In this document: positions 1-7,569 of the stretch, one piece after another | How positions within the stretch are numbered: position 1 is the stretch's first letter | How the letters are laid out: every line of letters begins with the position of its first letter | Assembly (NCBI GenBank): GCA_036495095.1 | Contig: DASXNK010000014.1 | Location: 1 to 61,362 of the forward strand | Direction: 5' to 3' | Length of the DNA stretch: 61,362 nt | From: Candidatus Dormiibacterota bacterium | GTDB taxonomy: Bacteria; Chloroflexota; Dormibacteria; Aeolococcales; Aeolococcaceae | Notes under the pieces: model-generated | Database searches by the model: none | What the model was told of the DNA's origin: nothing | Seen by the model: only the letters and a program-made list of their open reading frames with translations | Translations under genes and position numbers: made by a program

Positions 1-69
1 GCGTACCGGCCCGAGGACACCCTGCCGCCGGCGCCGCAGCGCCACAGCCCGCGGGCCGCGGCGGGCTGA
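1..69 (+). CDS. C-terminal end of an upstream gene (partial)
   Basis: Frame 1 is open from the window edge to a TGA at 67-69 and gives 22 residues rich in Pro, Arg and Ala. It ends 37 bp before the E1 alpha start, on the same strand. The fragment is too short to identify. It could belong to the same 2-oxoacid dehydrogenase locus, since no E2 or E3 gene is visible downstream. Confidence 0.45.
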   Translation, partial: AYRPEDTLPPAPQRHSPRAAAG

Positions 70-91
70 GCCCCGGACCGGGACGGCGGCC

Positions 92-97
92 TATCAT
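92..97 (+). promoter_or_regulatory. -10-like box TATCAT for a possibly leaderless E1 alpha mRNA
   Basis: TATCAT lies 9 bp upstream of the ATG at 107, where transcription would begin at or next to the start codon. No Shine-Dalgarno sequence is seen, and no convincing -35 box. Confidence 0.35.
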
Positions 98-106
98 CCG
101 CCGCTC

Positions 107-1156
107 ATGAGCGCGCCGGCCGGCTCCCCGATCAGCGAGGACCTGCTGCTGCGCATCTACCGGGTCGCGGTGCTCACCCGGGCGCTCGACCACCAGCTCT
201 GGCTGCTCACCCGCCAGGGCCGCGCCGGCTTCGTGCTCACCGGCCGCGGGCACGAGATCGCGCAGATCGCCAGCGCCGCGACCCTGCGCCGCGGCCACGA
301 CTCCGCGTGGCCCTACTACCGCGACATGGGCGTCGGCCTCGCCCTCGGCGTGACCCCGTACGAGATCCTGCTCGGGGCCCTGGCCCGCGCCGCCGACCCC
401 CACTCCGGCGGCCGCCAGCTGACCATGCACCTCTCCAGCCCGAGCCTGCGGATCGGCAGCGTCTCCAGCGCGATCGCCGCCCACCTCCCCCACGCGGTCG
501 GGGCCGCCTACGCCGCCCGGGTGCGGGGCGACGACAGCGTCGCGGTGTGCTGGTTCGGCGACGGCGCCGCCAGCGAGGGCGCGACCCACGAGGCGATGAA
601 CCTCGCCGGCGTCCACCGGCTGCCGGTGGTGTTCATCTGCGAGAACAACGGCATCGCGATCAGCGTGCCGCTCGCCCTGCAGATGCCGGTGGAGCGGGTC
701 AGCGACCGCGCCGCCGCCTACGCCATGCCGGGGGTGAGCGTCGACGGCACCGACGCCGAGACCGTGTACACGGTCACCCGCGCCGCGGTGGAGCGGGCGC
801 GGGGCGGCGAGGGCCCGAGCCTGCTCGAGCTGCGGGTGCCCCGGATCACCCCGCACTCCTCGCAGGACGACGACGCCTATCGCAGTGACGCGCAGCGCGC
901 CGCCGCCGCCGCCGCCGACCCGCTGCCCCGGCTCCGCGAGACCCTGGTCGAGCGCGGGCTGCTCGGCCTCGACGAGGACGAGGGGATGGTCCGCGCCGCC
1001 CGCGAGCAGGTGATCGCCGACGAGGACCTCGCCCTCGCCATGCCCGACCCCGCGCCCGAGCGGGCCCGGCGCTGGCTGCACGCCGGCGACCCGCCCCACG
1101 GTGGCGCCGTCCTCCCCGCCCGCTACGCGGGGTGGGCGGGGGTCTTCGGTGACTGA
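107..1156 (+). CDS. 2-oxoacid dehydrogenase E1 component, alpha subunit (pyruvate or branched-chain type)
   Basis: The 349-residue product is the thiamine-diphosphate-dependent alpha chain of the heterotetrameric E1 of a pyruvate or branched-chain 2-oxoacid dehydrogenase, which decarboxylates the keto acid and passes the acyl group to lipoyl-E2. Visible family marks are WPYYRDMGV (about 68-76), the ThDP/Mg motif GDGAASEG (151-158) and ENNGIAIS (179-186), and a phosphorylation-loop-like TPHSSQDDD near 245. Length is normal. The ATG at 107 has no ribosome binding site but a TATCAT box 9 bp upstream. The beta subunit follows with an 8-bp overlap. Sequence alone does not separate pyruvate from branched-chain substrates; the HSSQDDD loop slightly favours the branched-chain/acetoin-like group. 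Confidence 0.93.
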   Translation: MSAPAGSPISEDLLLRIYRVAVLTRALDHQLWLLTRQGRAGFVLTGRGHEIAQIASAATLRRGHDSAWPYYRDMGVGLALGVTPYEILLGALARAADPHSGGRQLTMHLSSPSLRIGSVSSAIAAHLPHAVGAAYAARVRGDDSVAVCWFGDGAASEGATHEAMNLAGVHRLPVVFICENNGIAISVPLALQMPVERVSDRAAAYAMPGVSVDGTDAETVYTVTRAAVERARGGEGPSLLELRVPRITPHSSQDDDAYRSDAQRAAAAAADPLPRLRETLVERGLLGLDEDEGMVRAAREQVIADEDLALAMPDPAPERARRWLHAGDPPHGGAVLPARYAGWAGVFGD

Positions 1157-2141
1157 GCCGGCGGCGGGCCGGACGATGGTGCAGGTGCTCCACGACACCC
1201 TGCGCGCGGAGATGGCGCGCGACCCGAGCGTGGTGGTGCTGGGGCAGGACGTCGGCGTCAAGGGCGGGGTGTTCAAGGTCACCGACGGGCTCCAGGCGGA
1301 GTTCGGGCCGGTGCGGGTGCTGGACACGCCGATCTCCGAGATCGCCATCGCCGGGGCGGCGATCGGGGCCGCGATGATGGGGCTGCGACCGGTGGCCGAG
1401 TTCCAGTTCGCCGACTACATGCACCCCGCCTACGACCAGATCGTCAACCAGGCGGCGACGATGCGCTGGCGGAGCGTGGGCGCGTGGTCGGTGCCGGTGG
1501 TGTTCCGCGCCCCCTGCGGCGGCGGGGTGCGCGGCGGCGTCTATCACTCGCAGAGCATCGAGGCGCTCTACGGGCACATCCCCGGCCTGAAGGTGGTGGT
1601 CCCCGCCACCCCCGGCGACGCCGGTGGGCTGCTGCGCGCCGCCATCCGCGACGACGACCCGGTGGTGTTCCTCGAGCACAAGGCGCTCTACCGCCGCGGC
1701 CGCGAGGTGGTGACCGGCGACACCGAGGTCATCCCCATCGGGGTCGCCCGGGTGGACCGCGCGGGCGGCGACGTCTCGGTGATCACCTACGGCATGGGTG
1801 TGCACCTCGCCCGCGAGGCGGCGGAGCGATGCGCCGCCGAGGGGGTGGAGACGGAGATCGTCGACCTGCGCACGGTCTCGCCCTTCGACCGCGAGGCGGT
1901 GGCCCGCACCGTCGCCCGCACCGGCAAGGTGCTGCTCCTGCACGAGGCCAACCGCACCATGGGCCCGGCCGCCGAGATCGCCGCCTTCATCGCCGAGGAG
2001 CTCTTCACCGAGCTCGACGCCCCGGTGCTCCGGATCGGCGCCGACGACTGCCACCTCCCCTACAACGCCTCCGAGGAGGCCGCGATCCTTCCCGATGTGG
2101 GCCGGGTCACCGGGGCGATCCGCCGCCTCGCCGCCCACTGA
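1149..2141 (+). CDS. 2-oxoacid dehydrogenase E1 component, beta subunit
   Basis: This is the partner of the preceding alpha subunit and supplies the second half of the ThDP site. About 330 residues, with the transketolase-type pyrimidine-binding domain first (VVVLGQDVGVKGGVF, then DTPISE and AEFQFADY) and a transketolase C-terminal domain at the end (VDLRTVSPFD, HEANRTMG). The GTG at 1149 lies inside the end of the alpha gene and gives translational coupling; an ATG at 1176 is the alternative start. No E2 or E3 gene follows, because the next element is a riboswitch with its own gene. The lipoyl-E2 must be upstream of the window or elsewhere. Confidence 0.92.
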   Translation: MTEPAAGRTMVQVLHDTLRAEMARDPSVVVLGQDVGVKGGVFKVTDGLQAEFGPVRVLDTPISEIAIAGAAIGAAMMGLRPVAEFQFADYMHPAYDQIVNQAATMRWRSVGAWSVPVVFRAPCGGGVRGGVYHSQSIEALYGHIPGLKVVVPATPGDAGGLLRAAIRDDDPVVFLEHKALYRRGREVVTGDTEVIPIGVARVDRAGGDVSVITYGMGVHLAREAAERCAAEGVETEIVDLRTVSPFDREAVARTVARTGKVLLLHEANRTMGPAAEIAAFIAEELFTELDAPVLRIGADDCHLPYNASEEAAILPDVGRVTGAIRRLAAH

Positions 2142-2285
2142 GGAGGCCCGGACCTCACCCGGTGTGACGGCGGCCTAGCCGCTGTGGTGATCGGCGCGGT
2201 CCCCGTGACAGACCGGCGGTTCGAGGTGACCAGCGGGTCTCGGAGGTCCCGGTGACGGCGCCGCCGGGGCACACTTCGGGACGTC

Positions 2286-2372
2286 GGCGCCACTGACAAA
2301 GGCAAACCCTCCGCGAGGGGGGGACGCAAAGCCACGGATCTCTCGCAGACCGCCGGGTTACCAAGGGTCGCC
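2286..2372 (+). promoter_or_regulatory. c-di-GMP-I (GEMM-I) riboswitch aptamer
   Basis: The stretch carries the GEMM-I signature in order: AAAGGCAAACC (about 2298-2308), a short GC hairpin, GGGACGCAAAGCC (about 2321-2333), a second arm ACGG...CCG, and CCGGGTTACC (about 2353-2362). GGCG at 2286-2289 can pair with CGCC at 2369-2372 to close P1. Aligned by hand to the Vibrio Vc2 aptamer, the base corresponding to G20 is G, which favours c-di-GMP over 3',3'-cGAMP; this alignment is by eye. The aptamer sits directly upstream of a secreted-protein gene, as is usual for this class. Confidence 0.88.
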
Positions 2373-2384
2373 AATCGGGGCCGA

Positions 2385-2399
2385 CAGCACGGAGTGCTG
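2385..2399 (+). promoter_or_regulatory. Hairpin presenting the ribosome binding site (riboswitch expression platform)
   Basis: CAGCAC-GGA-GTGCTG is a perfect 6-bp stem whose loop and first stem base hold the GGAG Shine-Dalgarno sequence, two bases before the ATG at 2402. It lies 13 nt after the aptamer. This suggests translational control: ligand binding would change whether the site is held in the hairpin. Whether c-di-GMP turns the gene on or off cannot be read from the sequence. Confidence 0.55.
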
Positions 2400-2401
2400 C
2401 C

Positions 2402-3091
2402 ATGCCCCTGCGCACGCTGTTCACAGCGCTCGCGGCCGCCGGCTCGTTTGCCGGTGCCTTTGCCTACGTCCACGCCGGTGTGGTGTCGCCCGCCTCCGGC
2501 CTGATCGCGTCCGCGGTCACCACGGTGAGCCATGCCACCGACCGCGCCAGCGTCAAGGCGGTCACGGCCACCCCCGCCCCGACCGCGGTGCCGACCCCGG
2601 CGCCGACCCCGCTGCCGACCCCGGTCCCGGTGGTGCAGCGGGCGGCCTCCGCCCCGGTGCGGGTGCCCGCGCCGGTGGTGGTCCAGCGAGCGCCCGCCCC
2701 GCCCCCCGCGCCGGTGGTGCTCCGCAACCAGCTGACCAGCGGCGACGGCACCCTGCACACCGCGGTCGGCGTCTACAGCGACTGCTCCGGCCGCAGCGAG
2801 CTGACCCACGCGATGGCCGCCATCGACACCTGCATCCCCGGCCCGCAGTACTTCGTCGGCCACAACGCCGGCGTGTTCACCCCGCTGATGCACATGGGCG
2901 TGGGCTCGATCATCACCTACTACGACGGCGGTGCCACCGCCCACGTGTGGCGGGTCGTGTCGGTGCGCGGCGACTGGCGCTCGGCCAACGGCGTGCCCCC
3001 GGCCACCGAGGGCGACGTGGTCGCCCAGTTCCAGACCTGCGTCGTCCCCGACGGCTCCATCGACCGCATCCTCGACGTGGTGCCCGCCTGA
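2402..3091 (+). CDS. Secreted sortase-like protein with proline-rich stalk, controlled by c-di-GMP riboswitch
   Basis: 229 residues: an N-terminal signal or anchor (residues 1-40), a Pro/Ala/Val-rich low-complexity stalk with TPAPT-type repeats (55-107), and a C-terminal domain (about 118-229) resembling a sortase beta-barrel. The putative catalytic set is His154 in FVGHNAG, Cys213 in FQTC and Arg222 in DRILDVV; order and spacing fit sortases (His, about 60 residues, TC, about 10 residues, Arg). A secreted thiol transpeptidase or a sortase-fold hydrolase anchored outside the membrane is therefore likely. No LPXTG-type substrate is seen nearby. The riboswitch upstream ties expression to c-di-GMP, which fits a surface or attachment role. 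Confidence 0.7.
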   Translation: MPLRTLFTALAAAGSFAGAFAYVHAGVVSPASGLIASAVTTVSHATDRASVKAVTATPAPTAVPTPAPTPLPTPVPVVQRAASAPVRVPAPVVVQRAPAPPPAPVVLRNQLTSGDGTLHTAVGVYSDCSGRSELTHAMAAIDTCIPGPQYFVGHNAGVFTPLMHMGVGSIITYYDGGATAHVWRVVSVRGDWRSANGVPPATEGDVVAQFQTCVVPDGSIDRILDVVPA

Positions 3092-3102
3092 TCCACGGGC
3101 GA

Positions 3103-4143
3103 CTAGGGGGATGGGGGCCCCGAGCGAGCCTCCACCCAGGCGACGAGCGCGCCGGCGTCCTTCGTGTTGATGACCGACGTGGCATCAACTCCGCAGGCGG
3201 CGGCGCGTTCGCAGCCGATGATCTGCCAGTCGAGCTGGCCGGGCGCATGGGCGTCGGTGTCGATCGAGAACCGGCAGCCGGCCTCGACGGCGAGGCGCAG
3301 CAGCCGCTTCGGCGGGTCGAGCCGCTCGGGGCGGCAGTTGATCTCGACGGCGACGTCGTGACGGCGGCAGGCGTCGAAGACCGCCTCGGGGTCGAAGGTC
3401 GACTCCGGGCGTCCCCTCCCCCTGACCAGCCGTCCGGTGCAGTGGCCGAGCACGTCGGTGTGGGGGTTGGCCACCGCCGCCACCATCCGCCGGGTCATCT
3501 CCTCGGCGGGCATGCGCAGCTCGGAGTGGACGCTGGCGACGACCAGGTCGAGCTCGGCGAGCAGGTCGGGCTCCTGGTCGAGCGAGCCGTCGTCGAGGAT
3601 GTCGACCTCGATGCCGGTGAGGATCCGGAAGGGGGCGAGCTCGGCGTTGAGCTCGGCCACCACCTCGAGCTGCTTGCGGAGCCGCTCGGCGGTGAGGCCG
3701 CGGGCCACCCTGAGCCGCGGGGAGTGGTCGGTGAGCACCATGTACTCGTGGCCGAGGGCGCGGGCGGCGGCCGCCATCTCGTCGATGGGGCTGCCCCCGT
3801 CCGACCAGTCCGAGTGCACGTGGCAGTCGCCGCGGAGGACGGCGCGGAGCTCGGCCCCGGCCGTGGCGACGGGCGTGCCCTCGGTGGCCTCGAGCCGGCG
3901 CAGGTACACCGGCACCTCGCCGGCGGCCGCCTCGGTGATCACCCGGGCGATCACCTCGCCGACGCCCGGCAGCTGCTGCAGCGTGCCCTCCCCGAGCCGG
4001 CGGTCGAGCTCGCCCTCCGGGAGCCCCTCGACGGTGGCCGCCGCCCGGCGGAAGGCGCGCACCCGGTAGGAGGGCTCGAGGGCGCGCTCCAGCAGGAAGG
4101 CGATGCGCTTGAGGGCGGTGGCGCACTCGGCGGCTGCGGTCAC
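3103..4143 (-). CDS. PHP domain protein with N-terminal helix-hairpin-helix (PolX C-terminal type)
   Basis: 346 residues. The N-terminal 90 or so residues are helical, with a helix-hairpin-helix LPGVGEVIARVI (58-69), as in the DNA-binding part of PolX. A PHP metal-dependent phosphoesterase domain follows: GDCHVHSDWSDGG (105-117), VLTDHS (136-141), GIEVDI, VASVHS, and a terminal DTDAH motif. These His and Asp residues bind a trinuclear metal centre. The polymerase palm and fingers of PolX are absent, so this looks like the HhH-PHP half alone, probably a phosphatase or 3'-5' exonuclease. The GTG start at 4143 has a TACACC box 6 bp upstream. The gene is convergent with the sortase-like gene, only 11 bp apart. 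Confidence 0.85.
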   Translation of the reverse strand: MTAAAECATALKRIAFLLERALEPSYRVRAFRRAAATVEGLPEGELDRRLGEGTLQQLPGVGEVIARVITEAAAGEVPVYLRRLEATEGTPVATAGAELRAVLRGDCHVHSDWSDGGSPIDEMAAAARALGHEYMVLTDHSPRLRVARGLTAERLRKQLEVVAELNAELAPFRILTGIEVDILDDGSLDQEPDLLAELDLVVASVHSELRMPAEEMTRRMVAAVANPHTDVLGHCTGRLVRGRGRPESTFDPEAVFDACRRHDVAVEINCRPERLDPPKRLLRLAVEAGCRFSIDTDAHAPGQLDWQIIGCERAAACGVDATSVINTKDAGALVAWVEARSGPPSP

Positions 4144-4181
4144 CCCTCAGGTGTACCGCAACCGCCGGGTCCGCCGCAGGC

Positions 4182-5261
4182 TCACCTCACCTCCACGACC
4201 CCGGCCATGCCCGGATGGATGGGGCAGGTGTAGGGGTACCTCCCCGCCGTGGTGAACTTCAGCGAGTAGCCGCTCGCCGGCAGCGGCCTGCCCCCGAAGA
4301 GCCCGGAGACCGCCAGGCCGCTCGCGTACTCGCTGCCCGGCGGCGGGTTCGGGGCCGCGAAGACCAGCGGGTCCTCGGGGGTGAGCTGGCGGCCGAGGGC
4401 GATGACGTGGGGCTCGTAGCCGTCGTTCCTCCAGGTCACGGTGTCGCCCGCGGCGATGCTGACCGTGGTCGGGAAGAACTGGTTGAGGGTCAGCTCCTTG
4501 CCCACGGCACCGGCCTGGACGATCCCCGGCGCGGTGGTGGGCACCCCCGAGGCGACGGTGGCGGCGTCGGCCTTGTCGCCGCTGAGCTGGCGGTCGGCGG
4601 CGCTCCGCAGCGCGGTCGCGGTCTGGATGGGGCTGCCCTGGGGCACCACCGTCAGCGTCGCCGCCATCGTGGGATGGAGCAGGCAGATGAACCGGTAGGC
4701 GCCGGGCCTGAGGTCGGAGGCCAGCGGCAGGACCGCGGTCTGGCCGCCGACGAAGATCCCGCTGTTGTAGTAGGGCTGTCCGGAGAAGGGGCCGGGAAGG
4801 GTCACCACCGGGGCCGGCGTGCCCGCGGGCGCGGGCGGCGGCGCCCCGGCGGGCGCACCCGGGCAGGCGGTGGTGGTGGAGGTCACCGGCTCGCTGCTGA
4901 GGCAGGGGCCGCCGGAGATGGCGGTGAAGCCGATGCCCGGGTTGATCAGCGGCGGCTGGTTGGAGTGGTCGGGCACCACCCCGAAGGTCACCGTGTGGGG
5001 CGTCCCCTGGGTGGGGTTGACCATCCGGAGGGTGTCGCCGGCGTGGGCGCTCAGGGTGGCCGGATAGAAGGCGAGGAAGTCGCGCTCGGGATGGCTGGCG
5101 TCGGCCCCGCCGACGTTGACGCTGAGCGTCGCCGGACCCGACGGGACGCTGGTCGGTGCGTTGGTGACGCCGCCGCCCCCTCCCCCGCCACCGCACCCGG
5201 CGAGCACTGCGGTCGCCGCCACGGTGGCGACCCAGCCCGAGCCCCCTCGCCGTCGATCCAT
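4182..5261 (-). CDS. Lipoprotein with two cupredoxin (plastocyanin-like) domains
   Basis: 359 residues. A short signal ends in a lipobox with Cys23 (VLAGC), followed by a glycine run. Two cupredoxin-type domains follow, each with a complete type-1 copper set: His89, Cys193, His196 and Met199 in the first (TPHTV, CLLHPTM), and His285, Cys346, His349 and Met352 in the second (EPHVI, CPIHPGM). The protein probably sits on the outer face of the membrane and carries electrons or binds copper. The chosen start at 5261 has GGAGG about 8 bp upstream; the longer open frame to 5594 has no such support. Confidence 0.85.
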   Translation of the reverse strand: MDRRRGGSGWVATVAATAVLAGCGGGGGGGGVTNAPTSVPSGPATLSVNVGGADASHPERDFLAFYPATLSAHAGDTLRMVNPTQGTPHTVTFGVVPDHSNQPPLINPGIGFTAISGGPCLSSEPVTSTTTACPGAPAGAPPPAPAGTPAPVVTLPGPFSGQPYYNSGIFVGGQTAVLPLASDLRPGAYRFICLLHPTMAATLTVVPQGSPIQTATALRSAADRQLSGDKADAATVASGVPTTAPGIVQAGAVGKELTLNQFFPTTVSIAAGDTVTWRNDGYEPHVIALGRQLTPEDPLVFAAPNPPPGSEYASGLAVSGLFGGRPLPASGYSLKFTTAGRYPYTCPIHPGMAGVVEVR

Positions 5262-5465
5262 CGTTCGACCTCCACACGCTGACGGCGGCGCCCCCGGTCC
5301 GCGGCGCCGATGATGCACCACTGCCCGGGCGAGGGTGGCGCCGGGGGTGTGCGTAGGAAATCGGTGGGGTCGCGCGTCGAAGTGGAGACGCAACCGCGTC
5401 CCTCCCCCGGGGGTGGGGGAGGCGCAGCAGCCGAGGGCCCGGCGGGGCCCCCCGGAGGACCCGCG

Positions 5466-5744
5466 ATGAGCAGCCCGGAGCCGACCCGGCTCGACACGGC
5501 GCACCCGGCGCTGCGCTCCCTGCGCGCCGCCCGCCGGGACCTCGACGTCGCCGTGGACATCCTCGACCAGCTGGAGCCGGGCACGGCGCAGCACCGGCTC
5601 GCGGTGCGGGCCTGGACCGACGTCCGCCGGCTGATCCGCAGCCTCGCCACCGGCAGCGACGAGGGGCTCGAGGACGCCGACGTGCCGGTGGCCTCGATCC
5701 GCACCTCTCAGGACCGCAAGCTGCAGCGCGCCAGCGGCGCCTGA
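5466..5744 (+). CDS. Small hypothetical protein (92 aa)
   Basis: The start at 5466 is preceded by GGAGG at good spacing, which supports a real gene. The product is soluble and probably all-helical, Arg/Leu/Asp-rich, with no signal peptide or recognisable motif. It is divergent from the cupredoxin lipoprotein across a 204-bp gap containing a GC-rich stretch. Function unknown. Confidence 0.6.
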   Translation: MSSPEPTRLDTAHPALRSLRAARRDLDVAVDILDQLEPGTAQHRLAVRAWTDVRRLIRSLATGSDEGLEDADVPVASIRTSQDRKLQRASGA

Positions 5745-5787
5745 CCCTCACTCTCCTGCGGACGGGCGCGCTACATTCGAGCGTGCC

Positions 5788-5988
5788 ATGGACAGCGAGC
5801 AGGACGAGCGAGCGCAGCGGGAGCAGCCGCCGCCGCCCCGCCGATTCACCAGCTCGATCCGGCTCAGCGAGCCCTCCCGCCGCTCGCAGGTGCTGATCTG
5901 GCTGTTCATCGGCCTCTCCGGGGGCGCCGTGGTCCTGGTGGTGCTCCTCTACTACACCTCGGGCTTCGGCCTGTGGTTCTCCCGCTGA
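5788..5988 (+). CDS. Small single-pass membrane protein (66 aa)
   Basis: A charged, proline-rich cytoplasmic N-terminus (about 1-32) is followed by one clear transmembrane helix (about 36-58, LIWLFIGLSGGAVVLVVLLY) and a short aromatic tail. A TACATT box lies 10 bp before the ATG. It ends 7 bp before the probable start of the transporter permease and may be co-transcribed with it. No family recognised. Confidence 0.6.
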   Translation: MDSEQDERAQREQPPPPRRFTSSIRLSEPSRRSQVLIWLFIGLSGGAVVLVVLLYYTSGFGLWFSR

Positions 5989-5995
5989 GCCCGCG

Positions 5996-6628
5996 CTGAG
6001 CACCCTGCGCTACCTCGGCAGCCACTGGGACACGCTCCGTCCCCAGCTGCTCACCCACCTCCAGATCGTCGCCGTGGCGATGGCGGCGGCATCGGTCGCC
6101 GGACTGGCGACCGGGGTGCTGGCGGCGCGCCGGCCCCGGCTCGAGGCGGCGGCCCTCGGCGTCGCCGGGGTGATCCTCACCATTCCCAGCTTCGCCCTCT
6201 TCGGGATGCTCACCATCCTGCTGGGGATCGGCAACCCGGCGGTCGAGCTCGGGCTCGCCCTCTACGCGCTGCTGCCGATCATCCGCAACACCCGGACCGG
6301 CCTGGGGGCGGTCGACCCCGCGGTGGTCGAGGCGGCGCGGGGGATGGGGATGAGCCCGGCACAGGTGCTGCTCCGGGTCGAGCTGCCCCTGGCCCTGCCG
6401 GTGATCGTCGCCGGGCTGCGCCAGGCGACGGTGATGGTCGTGGCGATCGCCACCGTCGGGGCCACCGTGGGCGCCAACGACCTCGGCCAGCCGCTGCTCG
6501 AGGGCATCCGCGGCAACGACCGCGACGCCATCTTCGCCGGCGCGCTGCTGGTGGGCGCCCTCGGGGTGAGCGCCGACGCCCTCCTCGCCGCCCTCGAGCG
6601 CGGCCTCTCCCGGGGGCGCACCGCGTGA
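5996..6628 (+). CDS. OpuB/OsmU-type ABC transporter permease (first copy)
   Basis: About 210 residues, an inner-membrane permease of the glycine betaine/carnitine/choline ABC family. The coupling-loop region EAARGMGMSPAQVLLRVELP is typical. The sequence before the first usual start (GTG at 6074) still matches the family's N-terminus (reads STLRYLGSHWDTLRPQLL), so translation probably starts further up. The only plausible codon is CTG at 5996, 7 bp after the preceding stop. If that is wrong, the gene begins at 6074 and lacks its first helix. The next gene overlaps by 4 bp (GTGA). Confidence 0.82.
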   Translation: MSTLRYLGSHWDTLRPQLLTHLQIVAVAMAAASVAGLATGVLAARRPRLEAAALGVAGVILTIPSFALFGMLTILLGIGNPAVELGLALYALLPIIRNTRTGLGAVDPAVVEAARGMGMSPAQVLLRVELPLALPVIVAGLRQATVMVVAIATVGATVGANDLGQPLLEGIRGNDRDAIFAGALLVGALGVSADALLAALERGLSRGRTA

Positions 6629-7569
6629 TCAGCCTCGAGCACGTGGTCAAGCGCTACGGCGACCGGGTCGCCGTCGACGACCTCTCGGTGGAGATCGGCG
6701 CCGGCGAGATGGCGGTGCTGGTCGGCCCCTCCGGATGCGGCAAGACCACCACGCTGCGGATGATCAACCGCCTCGTCGAGCCCACCTCGGGGACCATCCG
6801 GGTGGACGGGCGCGACACCCGCGAGCGCGGCGTCGAGGAGCTGCGCCGGTCGATCGGCTACGTGATCCAGCAGGCGGGGCTCTTCCCCCACCTCACCGTC
6901 GCCGAGAACATCGCCACCGTGCCCCGCCTGCTCGGCTGGGACCGGCGGCGCATCCGGGCCCGGGTCGAGGAGCTGCTCGAGCTCGTGGGGCTGCCCCCCG
7001 CCGGCTACGCCGGGCGGCTGCCGCGAGCGCTCTCCGGCGGCGAGCGGCAGCGGGTGGGGGTGGCCCGCGCCCTCGGTGCCGACCCCCCGGTGCTGCTGAT
7101 GGACGAGCCCTTCAGCGCCCTCGACCCGGTCACCCGGCTGCGTCTCCAGGGCGAGCTGCTGCGGGTGCAGTCGCTGGTCCGCAAGACCATCGTCGTGGTC
7201 ACCCACGACATCGACGAGGCGCTGCGGCTCGGCGACCGGGTGATCCTGCTCCAGACCGGCGGCCGCCTCGCCCAGGTGGCGACCCCCGCCGAGCTCCTCG
7301 CCCACCCCGCCTCGGAGTTCGTCGCCGGGTTCCTCGGCGGCGACCGCACCCTGCGCCGGCTGGCGCTGATCCCGCTCGCCGCCGCCGAGCTGCGCTCCGC
7401 CGGCGGCACCGTGCCGGCGGAGCGGGTGGAAGCCGGGGGCAGCCTCCGCGACGCCCTCGAGGTGGTGCTGCGCTCCGCCGACGGCCGGGCCGCGGTGGTC
7501 GACAGCGGCGACCGGGTGGTCGGCATGGTCGACGCCGAGGTGATCCGCCGCGCGGCGGCGGCGCGATGA
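6625..7569 (+). CDS. OpuB-type ABC transporter ATP-binding protein with C-terminal CBS-like region
   Basis: 314 residues. Walker A GPSGCGKTT (34-42), Q-loop in VIQQAG, signature LSGGE (136-140), Walker B VLLMDEP (156-162) and switch His194 are all present. This is the ATPase of a quaternary-amine/osmolyte importer. Residues about 240-314 resemble one CBS-type module (ending DSGDRVVGMVD), which in OpuA senses ionic strength; here it is short and perhaps a single CBS unit. The gene is coupled to permeases on both sides by 4-bp overlaps. Confidence 0.92.
   Translation: MISLEHVVKRYGDRVAVDDLSVEIGAGEMAVLVGPSGCGKTTTLRMINRLVEPTSGTIRVDGRDTRERGVEELRRSIGYVIQQAGLFPHLTVAENIATVPRLLGWDRRRIRARVEELLELVGLPPAGYAGRLPRALSGGERQRVGVARALGADPPVLLMDEPFSALDPVTRLRLQGELLRVQSLVRKTIVVVTHDIDEALRLGDRVILLQTGGRLAQVATPAELLAHPASEFVAGFLGGDRTLRRLALIPLAAAELRSAGGTVPAERVEAGGSLRDALEVVLRSADGRAAVVDSGDRVVGMVDAEVIRRAAAAR

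Noticed and set aside
846-2138. Long minus-strand open frame opposite the E1 subunits
   Set aside because: Low-complexity Gly/Arg/Val/His translation with no motif; it is the GC-rich antisense shadow of genes with clear ThDP motifs.
2947-4233. 428-codon plus-strand open frame over the PHP gene
   Set aside because: Translation is low-complexity and shows no domain, whereas the opposite strand has complete HhH and PHP motifs.
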